This document shows, in pieces, positions 33,014 to 44,177 of a stretch of 64,000 nucleotides of DNA. The first letter of the stretch is position 1. Every line of letters begins with the position of its first letter. Made by a program: the position numbers and the translations under genes. Source of the stretch: Rutstroemia sp. NJR-2017a BVV2 (taxonomy: Eukaryota; Ascomycota; Leotiomycetes; Helotiales; Rutstroemiaceae); NCBI GenBank assembly GCA_002946415.1, contig NJPS01000017.1, forward strand, positions 1 to 64,000, read 5' to 3'. A model generated the notes under the pieces. That model saw only the letters and a program-made list of their open reading frames with translations. It made no database searches and was not told the DNA's origin.

Positions 33014-34557
33014 ATGGCATCTCCGAGCAGCAATTCACAATTCACGCCGTTCGGCTCTCCTATTCCTTATGCAGAGCCTCTGTGGTACTCCAGAGATATA
33101 TCGTTGCACTACAACGATTCACACCGCCAATTACGCCAATCCGTACGCAAATATGTAGACGAAGAGATACTGCCCTACGCCTTTGAATGGGAATCCGCTG
33201 GCAAAGTGCCATATGCTGCACGTGCCATCCTGATCACTCGTGTACAAATAATGCTGATCCATCACATAGGCGTTCAAGAGACATGCGGAGCTTGGCTATC
33301 TGGCTCTGGGTGCTGGGATTGCTAACTTCCCCTTACCGGGCGGTATCCCGTTTGCAGAATGGGATTCATGGCACACGTTGATCGTCACCGATGAACTAGC
33401 TCGTGTGGTGAGCTCACACCGCATATTCCTAAGGTAGACGTGGCTTCCATGAATACTAACACCTCATCTAGGGCTACACCGGTGTTCTCTGGGGTCTAGG
33501 AGGCGGTAACGGTATTGGAGTTCCCCCAATCGTCAACTACGGAACAGAGGATCAGAAAGCAAGGTTTCTTCCAGGTGTAGCAAACGGCAGTATTCGATTT
33601 TGTCTTGGGATCACCGAACCAGATGCCGGATCTGATGTAGCGAATATCAAAACGACTGCCGTCCGCGAAGGCAGTCACTATATCGTAAATGGATCGAAGA
33701 AGTGGATCACTAACGCCATCTGGGCAGATTATGTCACCGCTGCTGTTCGAACAGGTGGTCCTGGCGCCGCAGGGATCTCACTCCTCATTATTCCGCTGAG
33801 CTCTAAGGGCGTAAGTCGACGACCTATGCATAACTCTGGTGTAAATGCTTCCGGAAGCACCTTCATAACCTTCGAAGATGTTCTTGTTCCTGCCGACAAT
33901 CTACTCCACAAGGAGAACCGTGGCTTCGAGGTCATCATGTCGAACTTCAACGCCGAACGAAAAAGTATTGCCACATCTGCTATCCGACTGAGCAGAGTGT
34001 GTGTCGAAGACGCCTGGAAACATGCTTCGTCACGAGAGACTTTCGGAAAGAAGCTAATAGAGAATGCGGTCATTCGCGCGAAGTTCGTAAAGATGGGAAG
34101 GATGATCGAGCCTGCGCAGGCGTTCCTCGAACAGCTCACTTGGTTGGCAGAAGCGGATAGAAAGACAGGCACGAATAATATAAGGCTTGGAGGTATGACT
34201 GCGCTGCTGAAAGTGATTAGCACGCGATGTTTGGAGAAGTGCGTGAGGGAAGCGCAGCAGGTAATGGGGGGCTTAGGCTATGCGCGCGGAGGAAAGGGGG
34301 GAAGGTTCGACATCACCGTTCATGATCCTTTCATCTCTTCGCTAACGTTTGCCTCAGGATCGAAGCTATTTCGAGAGATGTGCGAGTAATGGCTGTTGGT
34401 AAGTTGCTCTGTGATTGTGCCATTGCTCGTATTCGTTTGAATCGGCGCTAATACTGTTTCTGTAGGAGGTGGCAGTGAGGAGATCATGACTGAGCTCGCG
34501 ATCAAGGAAGAAGTGAAAGATCTGAAGAACTATCGGACTAAATATAGCAAGCTGTAG
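33014..34557 (+). CDS. Acyl-CoA dehydrogenase family protein
   Basis: Exons 33014-33205, 33270-33407, 33472-34304, 34358-34398 and 34466-34557 give 431 aa. Acyl-CoA dehydrogenases are FAD enzymes that make the alpha-beta double bond of acyl-CoA in beta-oxidation or branched-chain amino-acid breakdown. Seen in order: N-terminal helical part (LRQSVRKYVDEEILPYAFEW), HAELGYLALGAGI, the FAD and substrate strand ITEPDAGSDVANIKTT with GSKKWITNAIWADY, then GFEVIMSNFNAERKSIA, HASSRETFGKKLIENAVIR, VMGGLGYARGGKGGR and the C-terminal SRDVRVMAVGGGSEEIMTEL. The first intron is uncertain: the frame-keeping donor (GTGCCATAT at 33206) drops the usual VP residues, while a twin GTGCCATCC 16 bp downstream breaks the frame. 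No peroxisomal SKL or clear mitochondrial leader is seen; the end is YSKL. The substrate is unknown. Confidence 0.88.
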
Positions 34558-35172
34558 GGTCATTCGCTCATGGCGTTTCCTGTTTTGTCCGTTCTCGGCG
34601 CTTCCATCAGCTATCTGCCGCGATGTGCCGCAGTCTCGGGGTAAGTTATGGCTGATAAGAGGTGATCGATGAATCATGAGCCAATAGGAGAGAGTCATTA
34701 ACACACATCAAAAGGATTCACAGAGATTCCAACAGCTATTGTCGATGTCGTTCGATCTTTTTTTTCTACTTCATACTCCAGTGAATCTAATCTCAGCTGG
34801 GTTGAAAGAGAACCTTTCTGGGTATCTCGCCTATAAAAAGCCTGCCTCGCCTCATCTCAGCTTTCCTCCTCTCTTCCACCCATCTTTCAGACACCAGAAG
34901 CATTAGAACTTGAACCAACATCACTCAGCGTCAACCTTCCACCCAAAACCACTCTTTCTATCAAAATCCTCTACTGTTTTCTCCTCGAGGCATCTGCTTA
35001 ACCTTTAAAAACGCTGGAAACACTTCGCTTTCCTTGAAAATTCTTTCGATCTTGCTAGACAATTTCTCGTACTTCACGTCTGCCGCACTGTCAATTCATT
35101 TATTCACAGACATTTGATCCTGCTTCTATTTTACTTCGCAGTAATTCAGCTTCAACTGTCTCTTTCTTAATC
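34558..35172. promoter_or_regulatory. Promoter and leader of the gene at 35173
   Basis: TATAAAA at 34832 is followed by a long pyrimidine-rich leader (CTTTCCTCCTCTCTTCC) that leads to ATG 35173. This looks like an active fungal promoter. A minus-strand ORF at 34704-34366 is a shadow. Confidence 0.5.
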
Positions 35173-36286
35173 ATGGCACTCCTATTTCTTCGGATCCATG
35201 TCAGTGAAAACAATGGCCATCCGGTTCTGGACTTACCTACTAGCCCGTGCAACTGCATCGGAAGGAGAGTCATTGACCTCCAGAAGATGAGAGCCAGAAA
35301 CAATGCTGAGTCGAGCAAAGCATCGAATCAAAACACCCGAGGTATTACACCAGTAGGGGTCGGACGGCCTCAAAAGGTTTTAGGGGGAGAAAGTGCGATG
35401 AAGACAGTTACTCTATGCCAGCAGCATACACTTGGTAAGTTAAATCCTCTTTCACTCCGTTATCCTTCAGTCGCCAGTGTGTTCTTTTTGATTCTCTGCC
35501 GTTCCGAAGTTCGATCTAACCCACAACTAAACAGTTGAGATTTTCTCCTCCTATACCCTGCCGAAACAATACTTTCAGCCTCCCGACACATCTGAGCCCA
35601 ATCTTATTCGTCTTTCGTTCGGAACATTCAAATCGAGTAGTTTCAATTTTCAACTGCTTGATGCTCTGACGATCCTCGACGAGCAGCCAGAGAGCCGTAT
35701 GATTGTAAGACCATTATTCGACGACAGTAGTCACAACAGTGAGATCCTAAGAGTTCTTGAGCGGGGAAGGGCCATTGCTCTGACATACAATTATTCGTAC
35801 TTGAGTGATCTAGCAACCGAGGAAAAGAGCACGGTAAGCAAGGTACGAATCCGCCGCCTGGTCAATCTCGCATTGATCATTGACGATTCAACCCGCCAAA
35901 ACACCATCAAGCAGTCACAAGTTTCCCCCGGCTCCTCTCTGCGACCAAAATCAGCAGAAGACCCCCCCGCCACTGCCTCCGGCAATAATTCCACAAAACA
36001 CGAATCCAATTCCGACAGCCATTACCTTGGGCCCGGCCTTCAAATAGTTGTTCAAACATTGATGGTTTCAAAACCCGAGGACGGCTCCTTGGTCCCGGGT
36101 AAATGTAAGACGCGAAGGTTCTGCAAATCGAGAACCAGTACGATGAAAGTATTTCAATACCTTTATCCCGCTCAAGATCGTGGCATCGCCAGTGGAAATC
36201 AAGGCCTGTGGACGTATATGATGCGCCTGATTTATCCCGACTTCTGCTTCGCCATATGGGACCGCGGCATTACTACAGGGAACTAA
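35173..36286 (+). CDS. Hypothetical protein, 337 aa, cut short by CAA-to-TAA
   Basis: Exons 35173-35434 and 35535-36286 with a 100-bp GTAAGT..CAG intron give 338 codons. I recognise no domain. The N-terminus contains HVSENNGHPVLDLP. Exon 2 reads EIFSSYTLPKQYFQPPDTSE and LLDALTILDEQPE, then an Asn/Ser-rich linker. Near the end DRGIASGNQGLWTYMMRL is followed 35 residues later by DRGITTGN and a stop. The repeat shows that the stop replaces the Gln codon (CAA to TAA). After the stop the same frame goes on as GLWT and stays open to 36943, so the ancestral protein was longer, about 556 aa. The truncated protein may still be made. Confidence 0.6.
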
Positions 36287-37330
36287 GGCCTGTGGACTCA
36301 AGTCACTCCTAGTTCTTCGGAACATGTCAGTGAAAACAGTGGTTATCCGGTTCTGGACTTACATGATGCGCCTAACTTAATTTGTCTGCAGAGGAATTTT
36401 AAAGCCACTGGAGTTTTTGGGGGCTCCGCTCCTGTCGCGAGAGATGAGGAAGGAGAGATTATCACCACCGTTTCAACAGGAGCAATCTTGGATGGAATCA
36501 AGGATCTCCATAATCCATACGACCTTGCGCTCCTTTGTATTCTTCTTTTCCTCGAATGTAGAGCCCAGGCATTCAACTCTGTACCAAAAATTTCTGAAGC
36601 CCTAGTCAGAAGTCCTCATCTCCGCGACATTTCCCGTCGTATCACGGCCTTGCGGTTCTGCATTCTACTTTTGTTTGATGGTTCACCCACAATGTGCCCA
36701 GCCTTGGAGGCGGGCTTGAAGCGCTTCGAGGATTCTTCCAGAGTGTCCGACCTGCTACAGGCAGGCTCTTGCTCAATGTGGACGTGTCCCACAGCGTTTT
36801 CCTTACGCCTGGTCCCTTGGTGCAGGTTTTCGGAGTGTCCTGTCGTATTACGCCCTTGCGCATTCTACTATTGTTTGAAAGTACACGCGGTTCGGATTCG
36901 TTTCGGATGCCATTTCTACCAAAATCCGACAGCAAGCATATGAAGCCGCGATTGTGCTACTATTGAAAGACGAACAACTCAGGCTCGCCAACCATCGAAA
37001 AGAAAAATTTCATCCTACTCCGCCCCTGGTGTCGCAGCATTGCCGCGCCACTTCTCGTAGCGTCAAAGAGTTGCAGGTGATACTTTCATTGCAAGTCATC
37101 TGCATTACGGCCTTGCGCTTCTACGCATTCTACTATTGTTTGAAAGTTTCAGATGATGCTTTCATTGCAAGTCATCTGCAATTTCTAAAGAAAGAAATCC
37201 CTTATAATGTCTATCGAAGAGCTCTCAGGCTCGATGCCGCCCGATGCCAGTGTTTCACCAGGACAAGCTACAAGCAGCGGCAGTCCGAACACAAACCCAA
37301 GTGCTCAAACTCCGGAAAGTCCGCCTAGTC
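36287..37330 (+). pseudogene. Orphaned 3' half of the duplicated gene plus repeats
   Basis: The frame of the preceding gene stays open from 36287 to 36943 (218 residues) after its TAA. It includes a second copy of the HVSENSGYPVLDLHDAP segment and protein-like sequence (RDEEGEIITTVSTGAILDGI, LHNPYDLALLCILLFLE). Three related blocks follow with ATTACGGCCTTGCG and TTCTACTATTGTTTGA (about 36640, 36845, 37105). A further open frame encodes YEAAIVLLLKDEQLRLANHR near 36935. A possible last exon starts at ATG 37207. Everything suggests repeated internal duplication and decay. Confidence 0.5.
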
Positions 37331-38435
37331 CTCAACTGCTAGTGTAGGAAAGTCCTCAAGTCGCTAGTGAGTTCCTCCTTCCTGCACAAATTCTAGTGAA
37401 AGCACTTTTAGTATTGAGCTAACTTCGCCTTGAAGCTCGCTTCTTGTTGCTAGATCGACATCCGCAGAGAGCTTTAGACAGCCTGCACACAGCACACCTA
37501 GTCAGTATCGACATTCCATATCCTTCGGTTGGCAAAGACACACAGAGACACAGCTGCGAATTGGTTTCACCAGAATTAGGGTGGTATTGATGGATTAATG
37601 GGGATAAGGACTGGCGATGGATACGTATTGATGGTGAAGATTTTTCTTTTCGAATCGTCCGTTGGACTTTTCATTGAGGCATTAGGTCTCCGAAGGAACA
37701 AATTCAACTCCCATTTCGCATCTCTCAAGATAGTTACAAAAGTGCTCCCCGTGAATGTATATAGCAATCCTTAACATCTTAAAGAGCAAGTGTAGGTGTC
37801 TTATAACACTATGTATAAGCAGATCTTTCAAGTAACGAGAAGTGTCAGTAAACGGCAGACAGCAAAGAAGGAGCCAGAGACTCTTTGAACTAACTCTTGG
37901 AGCTTGTAAACTACAATCTATCAAAGGTTACTAATGACAATTAATACTGATGGAGGAGGTAGGGAAGAGAATGGAGAGGCCACAGCCGTGCCTCCAAGCA
38001 AATCCACTCGCCGTTATCTGTATAATTCATTGGCTCCTAGAGTTCTCATCCCATCTCTTGCTTTGTAGAACTAATCTTAGCCTGCCTATCAAATCATATT
38101 TAGATATCTCCGTAATCGCAGGCAGTTTCAAAGTCAGGCGATGTCTGTTCCCTATCAATTCCTTGTTTGATTTTCCATTCTCTTAGAGTCACTCAACGCA
38201 ACAAGTACATTACAACCATCTGGGTCACCAACTACGATATCAACAACAAGCAATTGACACAACATCACCTCCGTTCAGTTACTGAACTCAGCATAAACAT
38301 CAGCTGCTGCTAATTTCACATACTGCTTTCAAACAATCAAAACTACATCCGGTTCGTATTGCCTGCCAGTGATTTTGACGACGAAATTTGCTAACGTTGA
38401 CTTATGAAAGATCTACAGTTTGAAGAGCCACCACG
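37331..38435. other. Intergenic, no gene seen
   Basis: Small ORFs at 37576-37924 (minus) and 37950-38186 (plus) lack recognisable content. The segment before 38435 has a C/A-rich leader with possible 5' UTR introns for the next gene. Confidence 0.4.
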
Positions 38436-38732
38436 ATGTCGATGAAGCTTGCGGTATTGTTTGCTGTGCAGTGTGTGCGTTGGGTGTGCCTTTGGGTTCT
38501 TGCGCAAGCAATGGTCTGGTCGGTCTTCTTGTCTATCGGCGAGTGGACTTGGAGAAACAACGGGGAACGCAACGACGCCAGGGGGGAAACAGCTCGTGTG
38601 GAGGTCTCTGAGGCCATCGAGGTCCAAGATTCGGACTACAACGCTGATGATGAGGCCGAGGAGGGTGAGGATGACTGGGACCTTGAGAGTCTAGAGTACT
38701 TGCGCAGCAGGGCGTATGGTCCTCTTCACTAG
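38436..38732 (+). CDS. Small membrane or secreted protein with acidic tail, 98 aa
   Basis: A single exon from ATG 38436. Residues 4-36 are hydrophobic with Trp and Val (MKLAVLFAVQCVRWVCLWVL), either a signal anchor or two short helices. The second half is strongly acidic (DYNADDEAEEGEDDWDLESL). No family is recognised. Overlapping ORFs in other frames are Arg/Cys-rich shadows; this frame was chosen for its amphipathic layout. Confidence 0.45.
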   Translation: MSMKLAVLFAVQCVRWVCLWVLAQAMVWSVFLSIGEWTWRNNGERNDARGETARVEVSEAIEVQDSDYNADDEAEEGEDDWDLESLEYLRSRAYGPLH

Positions 38733-39306
38733 AGAATATCTAGCTGTTGCGCACTGCCAGTTCAAAATCGGAACAGCCCTTCTCTTCTCTTTAACATCGT
38801 AATGATTCCACAACTTAGACGTGCACAGCTTCGCAATGTGACTAGAATTTGGATAGATTATGCGCCGTTTAGATTGAGAAACGTAAAATGAGTTAATTTG
38901 TGTTCTACACCTTGAAATTGTGTTGTTCGCAACGGCTTCTACCGCGCGAAACGCTATTGGTCTAATATCTACGGTCAATTCTTGCTGGCTCCGATCTAAA
39001 AAAGTTTAGATAGCACCTTGTCGTCGACAAGGAACAGAGCAACAGTACAACTCACAAGAAAACAGCCTCTAGCAACGTCCAACTCAAAGCCTAACCGTCA
39101 AATAATTCCTTCGTCCTCTTGCTTCACATAGCTATTTGCTTGCTCAACACTCCAGCGAACTTGTTTGCCCTCAAGGTGTATAATTTGACTTCCATTAGGT
39201 TTGTACAGCACCTTCTCCCATTCTTTCCTTGGCTCTGAATCTCGGTGCATCTAATACGTTACTAACCAGATTTATAACCAAACAGACCCGCAAAAATACC
39301 TTCAAA
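38733..39306. other. Intergenic
   Basis: No gene is seen. A minus ORF at 38978-38691 overlaps the 3' end of the small protein and has no recognisable content. Confidence 0.45.
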
Positions 39307-40161
39307 ATGCCATTTATCTTCCTAATTAACGAGCACAAAGAGATACTGGAATTAATACTCGAAGCCATGCTAATAGCGGACACGGCAATTACAAATCCCC
39401 ACGAACGTTCTCTCCTGGATGAGTCTCAATGGCGCAAAGCCATATCAATTAACGTTCTCTGTACATGTCGACACCTCCATGGGATAGGGAGCGAGATATT
39501 TTGGAAAAGAAACGTCTTTAGATTTGCGCTGGAGACCAACTGGCGCAGACTATCTCTCAACAGTGACGGTATTAGACGATTTCTCCAAAAGACGGTGTAT
39601 TTGGCAGCGCCAGTACACGAGCCTGTCACGACGATTAGCAAATTAATGAATAATGTTATTATAAATGCGACCAAGGATCCGAGCCGTGTCAATCACGTCG
39701 AAATGACCGGCAATACATACTTTAACTATCACAGCATCAAATGGACCTGCAGCCTCCTTTTGCTCTTCGGCAGATTGAGATGCAAATTTGAAACTTTATC
39801 GCTAACCCTCGACGGCACGCTAAAGTGCACCTCCAAGTACTTAAAGTGGCAGGCTGAACCCTTTGAAAATGCCCGGGGTTTTGAAACTAAAATCTCGCGG
39901 TGGAGGCTCGTCGGTCCGCTTGTCCGGTATCTTCATATTCAGGAGCTAACTGTGATTATCCTTACGGACAAAGATGCTCGCCCAGGAGCCGGTATGGTTC
40001 CAGAGTACATGGATCTGACGATGGAGGCGCTAGAAGTGTTTTTGTTCATTACATCTGCCGATCTTGGCTGCGAAATCTCGTGGGGGGTCGTATACGCAGC
40101 GCCCTATGCTGAAGACGACGATGATGATGGTTCGTCGACTGTGGTTCCAGGTAGATATTGA
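39307..40161 (+). CDS. F-box-like hypothetical protein, 284 aa
   Basis: One exon from ATG 39307 (the frame is open upstream to 39229). The start resembles the loose F-box of fungal proteins: residues 8-22 (NEHKEILELILEAML) and 48-72 (NVLCTCRHLHGIGSEIFWKR), a typical pattern in which CRxLHxIGxEIF follows the F-box helices. The rest (residues 75-260) has no clear repeat domain, and the end is acidic (EDDDDDGSS). If the F-box is real, it would link a substrate to Skp1-Cullin ubiquitin ligase. The family call is inference from a short motif. An in-frame stop follows at 40159. Confidence 0.5.
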   Translation: MPFIFLINEHKEILELILEAMLIADTAITNPHERSLLDESQWRKAISINVLCTCRHLHGIGSEIFWKRNVFRFALETNWRRLSLNSDGIRRFLQKTVYLAAPVHEPVTTISKLMNNVIINATKDPSRVNHVEMTGNTYFNYHSIKWTCSLLLLFGRLRCKFETLSLTLDGTLKCTSKYLKWQAEPFENARGFETKISRWRLVGPLVRYLHIQELTVIILTDKDARPGAGMVPEYMDLTMEALEVFLFITSADLGCEISWGVVYAAPYAEDDDDDGSSTVVPGRY

Positions 40162-41097
40162 CGGCACAGTATATTTGGATCTGCAAAGCTCATTACAGTC
40201 ATGTAAGGCATTCCTTTCTTCTACAACAACGATCCAAGTTCCTTTAACGATCAGTGCCCCTTTACTTCTGTGCTAGTTCAAGGTTGCACCGGCTCTGCTT
40301 CTATGGCATCAACCTTTATGCTTTCCCAATTACTAAGACTGTTAAGACATCTGTGGCTAACGAAACTTCAGCATAGCTCCTCGCAGATCATCCTCTCTCC
40401 CAGCGCAGACCTTCCTCCTCTCCTCCAGCGCAGATCTTCCTCCTCTCCTCTAGCGCAAATACTCCTCTCCCGCAGTGTTCTCGAATGATACCAACAGGTT
40501 ACAATGGCTGAAAAGCCTCGCAGTGTCTAGACGATCGACTATTCCGGTATAAAGGGGGATTGATGGATTGGCTGGGATGAGCACAAAGGGAAAGCGTTGT
40601 CTCCATGCTTCGCGTAATGGGATGGGATATAGACGTTGGCTGGTGTTTGTTGCGCTTAGCGCTTTTTGTTTTCTGCTGCATGAAGGCAGTCTTGGTTGTT
40701 GGTTCGATTTTAGACTTTTTAGTCCCAGGGGTTCCTCTACAAAGTCATAATGGTTGCATACTAGCGAATCAAGCGGTCTGGCTTGGATACTGGTTCATTA
40801 GATAGTTTTACGTGCAAAAGAAGCGTGCGAGTTAGGCCCAGTTGGACGGCAATTTCATTGAGTAGATCTTCCACAGTCAAGACTCAAGAGCAGAGCAACC
40901 GTGACAAAGGTAACTTCTAGCAGAGCACCTGGGGTTAGAGCACATAGTACTCGTTATTTACATTAGGTTCCAAACTTCCGGGATCTGTTCCGGCTTTGTA
41001 TCTTGTCCCTCAATTTTTGCAAGATCGAACGCTCTACCATCAGAATACTGATATATAGTGTGAGCAGCAACTTGGCTTAGGAGACGATTACCCCTCT
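40162..41097. other. Intergenic with short tandem repeat
   Basis: Two units of CAGCGCAGACCTTCCTCCTC plus CTCTC (25 bp each, 40401-40450) and a third degenerate unit to about 40475. The rest holds only small ORFs without recognisable content and the far promoter of thymidylate synthase. Confidence 0.5.
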
Positions 41098-41295
41098 ACG
41101 CGTGGCGTCGGGCAGACAACGGGTGCAATTATTAATTGTGGTGGAGGTGATTTGTATTGGGTAAGAATCCCTGGAAGAGATATGTACAGTGGGTAACGCT
41201 AAGAAGCGAGCATGTGACCCTGATAATTAACCCCAGTCGAAAATCTCAAGCCACGACGTGGCGCGCGTGTTTCGCGACATCGCGGGACCACGCGT
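41098..41295 (+). promoter_or_regulatory. Two MluI cell-cycle boxes upstream of thymidylate synthase
   Basis: ACGCGT occurs at 41098-41103 and 41290-41295, 319 and 127 bp before the ATG, with more CGCG in between (GTGGCGCGCGTGTTTCGCG). ACGCGT is the binding site of the yeast MBF complex (Mbp1-Swi6), which drives the orthologous yeast gene at G1/S. Function in this fungus is inference. Confidence 0.55.
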
Positions 41296-41416
41296 TTTCT
41301 ACCACTTCAATGCCACAATTTGGTAGATTCGCACTCTCTACAACCATATCTCACCAATCAATACTCATCCCGATAACCCATTCTTCTGGGAAGGTTCCGC
41401 GGAGGGATCGGTAGCA

Positions 41417-42355
41417 ATGGCGCCTCTGTCAGTACACGAAGAACATCAATATCTGGATCTTATCCGTGAGATTCTGGACGAGGGGGAAAAACGACCAGAC
41501 CGGACAGGGACTGGAACTCTGTCTATCTTTGCACCACGGCCACTTAAATTCAAGCTCAACGACAATGGGCGACCGATCCTACCTCTTCTCACGACAAAAC
41601 GTGTATTCACTCGCGCCATTATCGCCGAGCTACTTTGGTTCATTCAGGGCAGCACATCATCACTCGCGCTGAGCGAAGCTGGGGTCAAGATTTGGGATGG
41701 CAACGGGTCGCGGGAATTCCTAGATAGCAGAGGCTTAACACATCGGGAAGTTGGTGATCTTGGGCCAGTCTACGGCTTTCAATGGCGACATTTTGGCGCT
41801 GAATACAAAGATTCGTCCACGGACTATACCGGCCAAGGTGTGGACCAACTGGCGGAAATTATACACAAGCTTCGAACAGATCCTTACGACCGCCGAATGA
41901 TTCTCACCGCTTGGAATCCCCGGGACTTGTCTATCATGGCGCTGCCACCTTGCCATATGTTTGCACAGTTCTACGTCTCGTTCCCAGGACAGGCAGCAGA
42001 AGGGAGTAGCGTGGGTAAACCAAAAGGGCATCTCCACTGTCAACTGTATCAGAGATCCTGTGACATGGGACTTGGTGTCCCATTCAACATCGCCAGCTAT
42101 GCGCTCCTTTGCCATATGATCGCTCATGTCTGTGATCTCGTCCCTGGGAGTCTTACGCATGTTATGGGAGATGCGCATGTATATCTCGATCACATCGATG
42201 CTCTTCGCACACAATTAGAACGAGAGCCAAGGGAGTTTCCAGAACTAGAGATCAAGCGTGACAGAGGTGGAAGCATTGACGGCTGGAAATTAGAAGATTT
42301 CGAGATCAAGGGGTATGACCCTCATAAGTCGATTGCCATGAAAATGTCTGTCTAG
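41417..42355 (+). CDS. CDC21: Thymidylate synthase, 312 aa
   Basis: A single exon. The enzyme methylates dUMP to dTMP with methylene-tetrahydrofolate, the only de novo source of thymidylate. Seen: [20 protein letters not shown] with the phosphate-binding Arg29, [47 protein letters not shown], the catalytic Cys179 in [49 protein letters not shown] and the C-terminal IAMKMSV end that closes over the active site. An insert ([17 protein letters not shown]) after the catalytic strand is typical of fungal enzymes. ATG 41417 gives the usual length. Its promoter carries two ACGCGT boxes, which fits S-phase expression. Confidence 0.97.
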   Translation: MAPLSVHEEHQYLDLIREILDEGEKRPDRTGTGTLSIFAPRPLKFKLNDNGRPILPLLTTKRVFTRAIIAELLWFIQGSTSSLALSEAGVKIWDGNGSREFLDSRGLTHREVGDLGPVYGFQWRHFGAEYKDSSTDYTGQGVDQLAEIIHKLRTDPYDRRMILTAWNPRDLSIMALPPCHMFAQFYVSFPGQAAEGSSVGKPKGHLHCQLYQRSCDMGLGVPFNIASYALLCHMIAHVCDLVPGSLTHVMGDAHVYLDHIDALRTQLEREPREFPELEIKRDRGGSIDGWKLEDFEIKGYDPHKSIAMKMSV

Positions 42356-42733
42356 GCGAATAGTGCCGTTTGCCACGGTTTTAGGACGAATTATGCTTGG
42401 TTTTAGAAGGTGCTACGATTACAATGTATTTATAAGTTTGATACTATCCTTAATGAGACATCTAACATATGTGACTTAATCCACATGGATCCATATCTAC
42501 TTCGTGGTTACCACCCGAGGGATGTACGAATGAGCCCTAAATCCCAACTTTCGATATGGTGAAAGTTTTTATGTAAGGCCTTTCTAGTGTGATAGCTTAT
42601 TTCTGTATGCAGCCTATCTACCCACTGGGCTCACTCCGCATCCGATAAAAGTATACCATAGACTCTATTCTAGAACAGATTCCATAAGTAACGCCAATTC
42701 TGGCTTGATGTAAGAGGAAGCTACGCTCATAGG
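42356..42733. other. 3' flank of thymidylate synthase
   Basis: No gene is seen. It runs into the repeat at 42734. Confidence 0.5.
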
Positions 42734-43065
42734 AGAGAAGCTCTACGGTGCAGAAATAGCAGGCCGACAATATTACTCAAACGTTGCTTGGACAATGAAA
42801 GCATTATAATATCTTAGAGATATGTAATATTTGAGAGTCTCACAATATCTTAGAGCTTTATAATATCTCAAAGTTGTACAATATCTTAGGATCGTATAAT
42901 ATCTTGAAGTCTTATAATATCTTAGTATCTTCCAATATCTTAGTATCTTACAACATCTCAGAGTTTATAATGATTTAGAATCTTTAGGATATTATTCTAA
43001 TACCAATAAACAGCTATAGTATATTGTTCTAAATCGGGCTGGTTTTCCTATACTGAAGAGGAGAG
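42734..43065. repeat. Dispersed repeat copy B with expanded 22-bp array
   Basis: It shares its ends with copy A at 11252-11420 (GCAGGCCGACAATA at the left, TTCTAAATCGGGCTGG at the right). Between them lies a tandem array of about seven units of the type TATAATATCTTAGAGTCT (about 42810-42975), absent from copy A. The A copy has a single AAATATCTGAGATC in that place, so the array probably grew from that unit. Coding capacity is not evident. Confidence 0.6.
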
Positions 43066-44177
43066 GTAGTGGAATGCCGACGATTAGCACGCCCCCTATT
43101 GCCACGGTTATCCCTGTCTTATTCCCATCCCCATCCCCATCCTCATCCCCATCACCCACCAACCACTTTCTACTTTGTCTCCGCACTTATAGTATCTAAG
43201 ACCACGCATTCCGTACGGGGCACCGTAATGCCGCCCAAGGTGAGTTCAAATCTCCTGGTTAATCAACCCCACTAAGATCTATTTCCTCAATCCAATTCTT
43301 CGAAATGGACAAATTCTCTTCAACGATGAAGTCAATTAAAATCCCTGTTCGACACACCAACAAGGTCGGTGAGAATTAGCTGATGAAAAAGGCCGTCATG
43401 CTAAGGTTCTGAGTTGTTTCTGGAGACGTGGACCAGTTCTTACTCAGGCAAATCGACCGAGTTTCTCCCTCAATACGGGGGCTTCCATTTTTGGAGATGC
43501 AGATTCTTCGATGGGCTTCCAGATTACCTTGCAGTTCGATCTTTATTTTCGACGTTCCAACCTCATCGGCGCATGCGCTCCTTCTGCACCCATACACCCG
43601 GTCTTCCGTGAAGCACGAGAGAATGCTTGGAAACCATTGTAGGTATTCTGGAATCATTGAAGAATCCTTGATCTAGTTATTTGGAGCCATTTCATCCATC
43701 AAAGTTGATATGGAACGTACAATAGGTGCCAATATTGGCAGAACGAGTGTTTCCGCCAGTGGTGATGTCGATACAAGGTGTTATGCAGATGATGATGATC
43801 AAGAATCAAGATGCCAAGACATCCGGTTCGTCAGCAGCGACATTCAGCCACAAGCTTGAGAAAGTATTTGGAGAGCAGGGCCAAGATGAATGTGACGACA
43901 AGGATGAAGACGGGGATGAAGAGGGAGTAAGGCTTGGTTTCAATCTGGAGATCGTGGTATAGCAGGAATTATTAGTAGGGTGATGAGAACATGGGAATCC
44001 ATGGAGTACGCATACTTAGGGCCACAATTACTCGCAGTCAATGAATAATTACAACTTTACTCTGTTGTGATATGCCAAATCGTGTACAAAGAGCGACTGG
44101 TCCCAATGTAGTGACAAGGAAAACAATACATAGCAGCATCACTGGCACCTCCGATATTCCCTTCCCAGCCGTGTTGC
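43066..44177. other. Gene-poor flank of the retroelement block
   Basis: A CATCCC simple repeat lies at 43127-43152. ORFs on both strands (43186-42992 minus with DGDEDGDGDG, 43428-43676 plus, 43657-43376 minus, 43726-43962 plus with an acidic tail) have partly protein-like content, but no gene model could be built. Base composition is normal, in contrast with the region after 44570. Confidence 0.4.

Noticed and set aside
24397..34557. Secondary-metabolite cluster around the PPTase
   Set aside because: No PKS, NRPS, terpene or P450 gene is present. The mixture of a transcription factor, a dehydrogenase pseudogene, a channel and an acyl-CoA dehydrogenase is not a recognised cluster.
41157..41414. 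Plus ORF ending just before thymidylate synthase
   Set aside because: Promoter sequence with MluI boxes; no protein-like content.
43200..43270. tRNA-like GGTGAGTTCAAATCTCC segment
   Set aside because: Resembles a T-arm, but no acceptor stem, anticodon arm or D-arm can be drawn around it.
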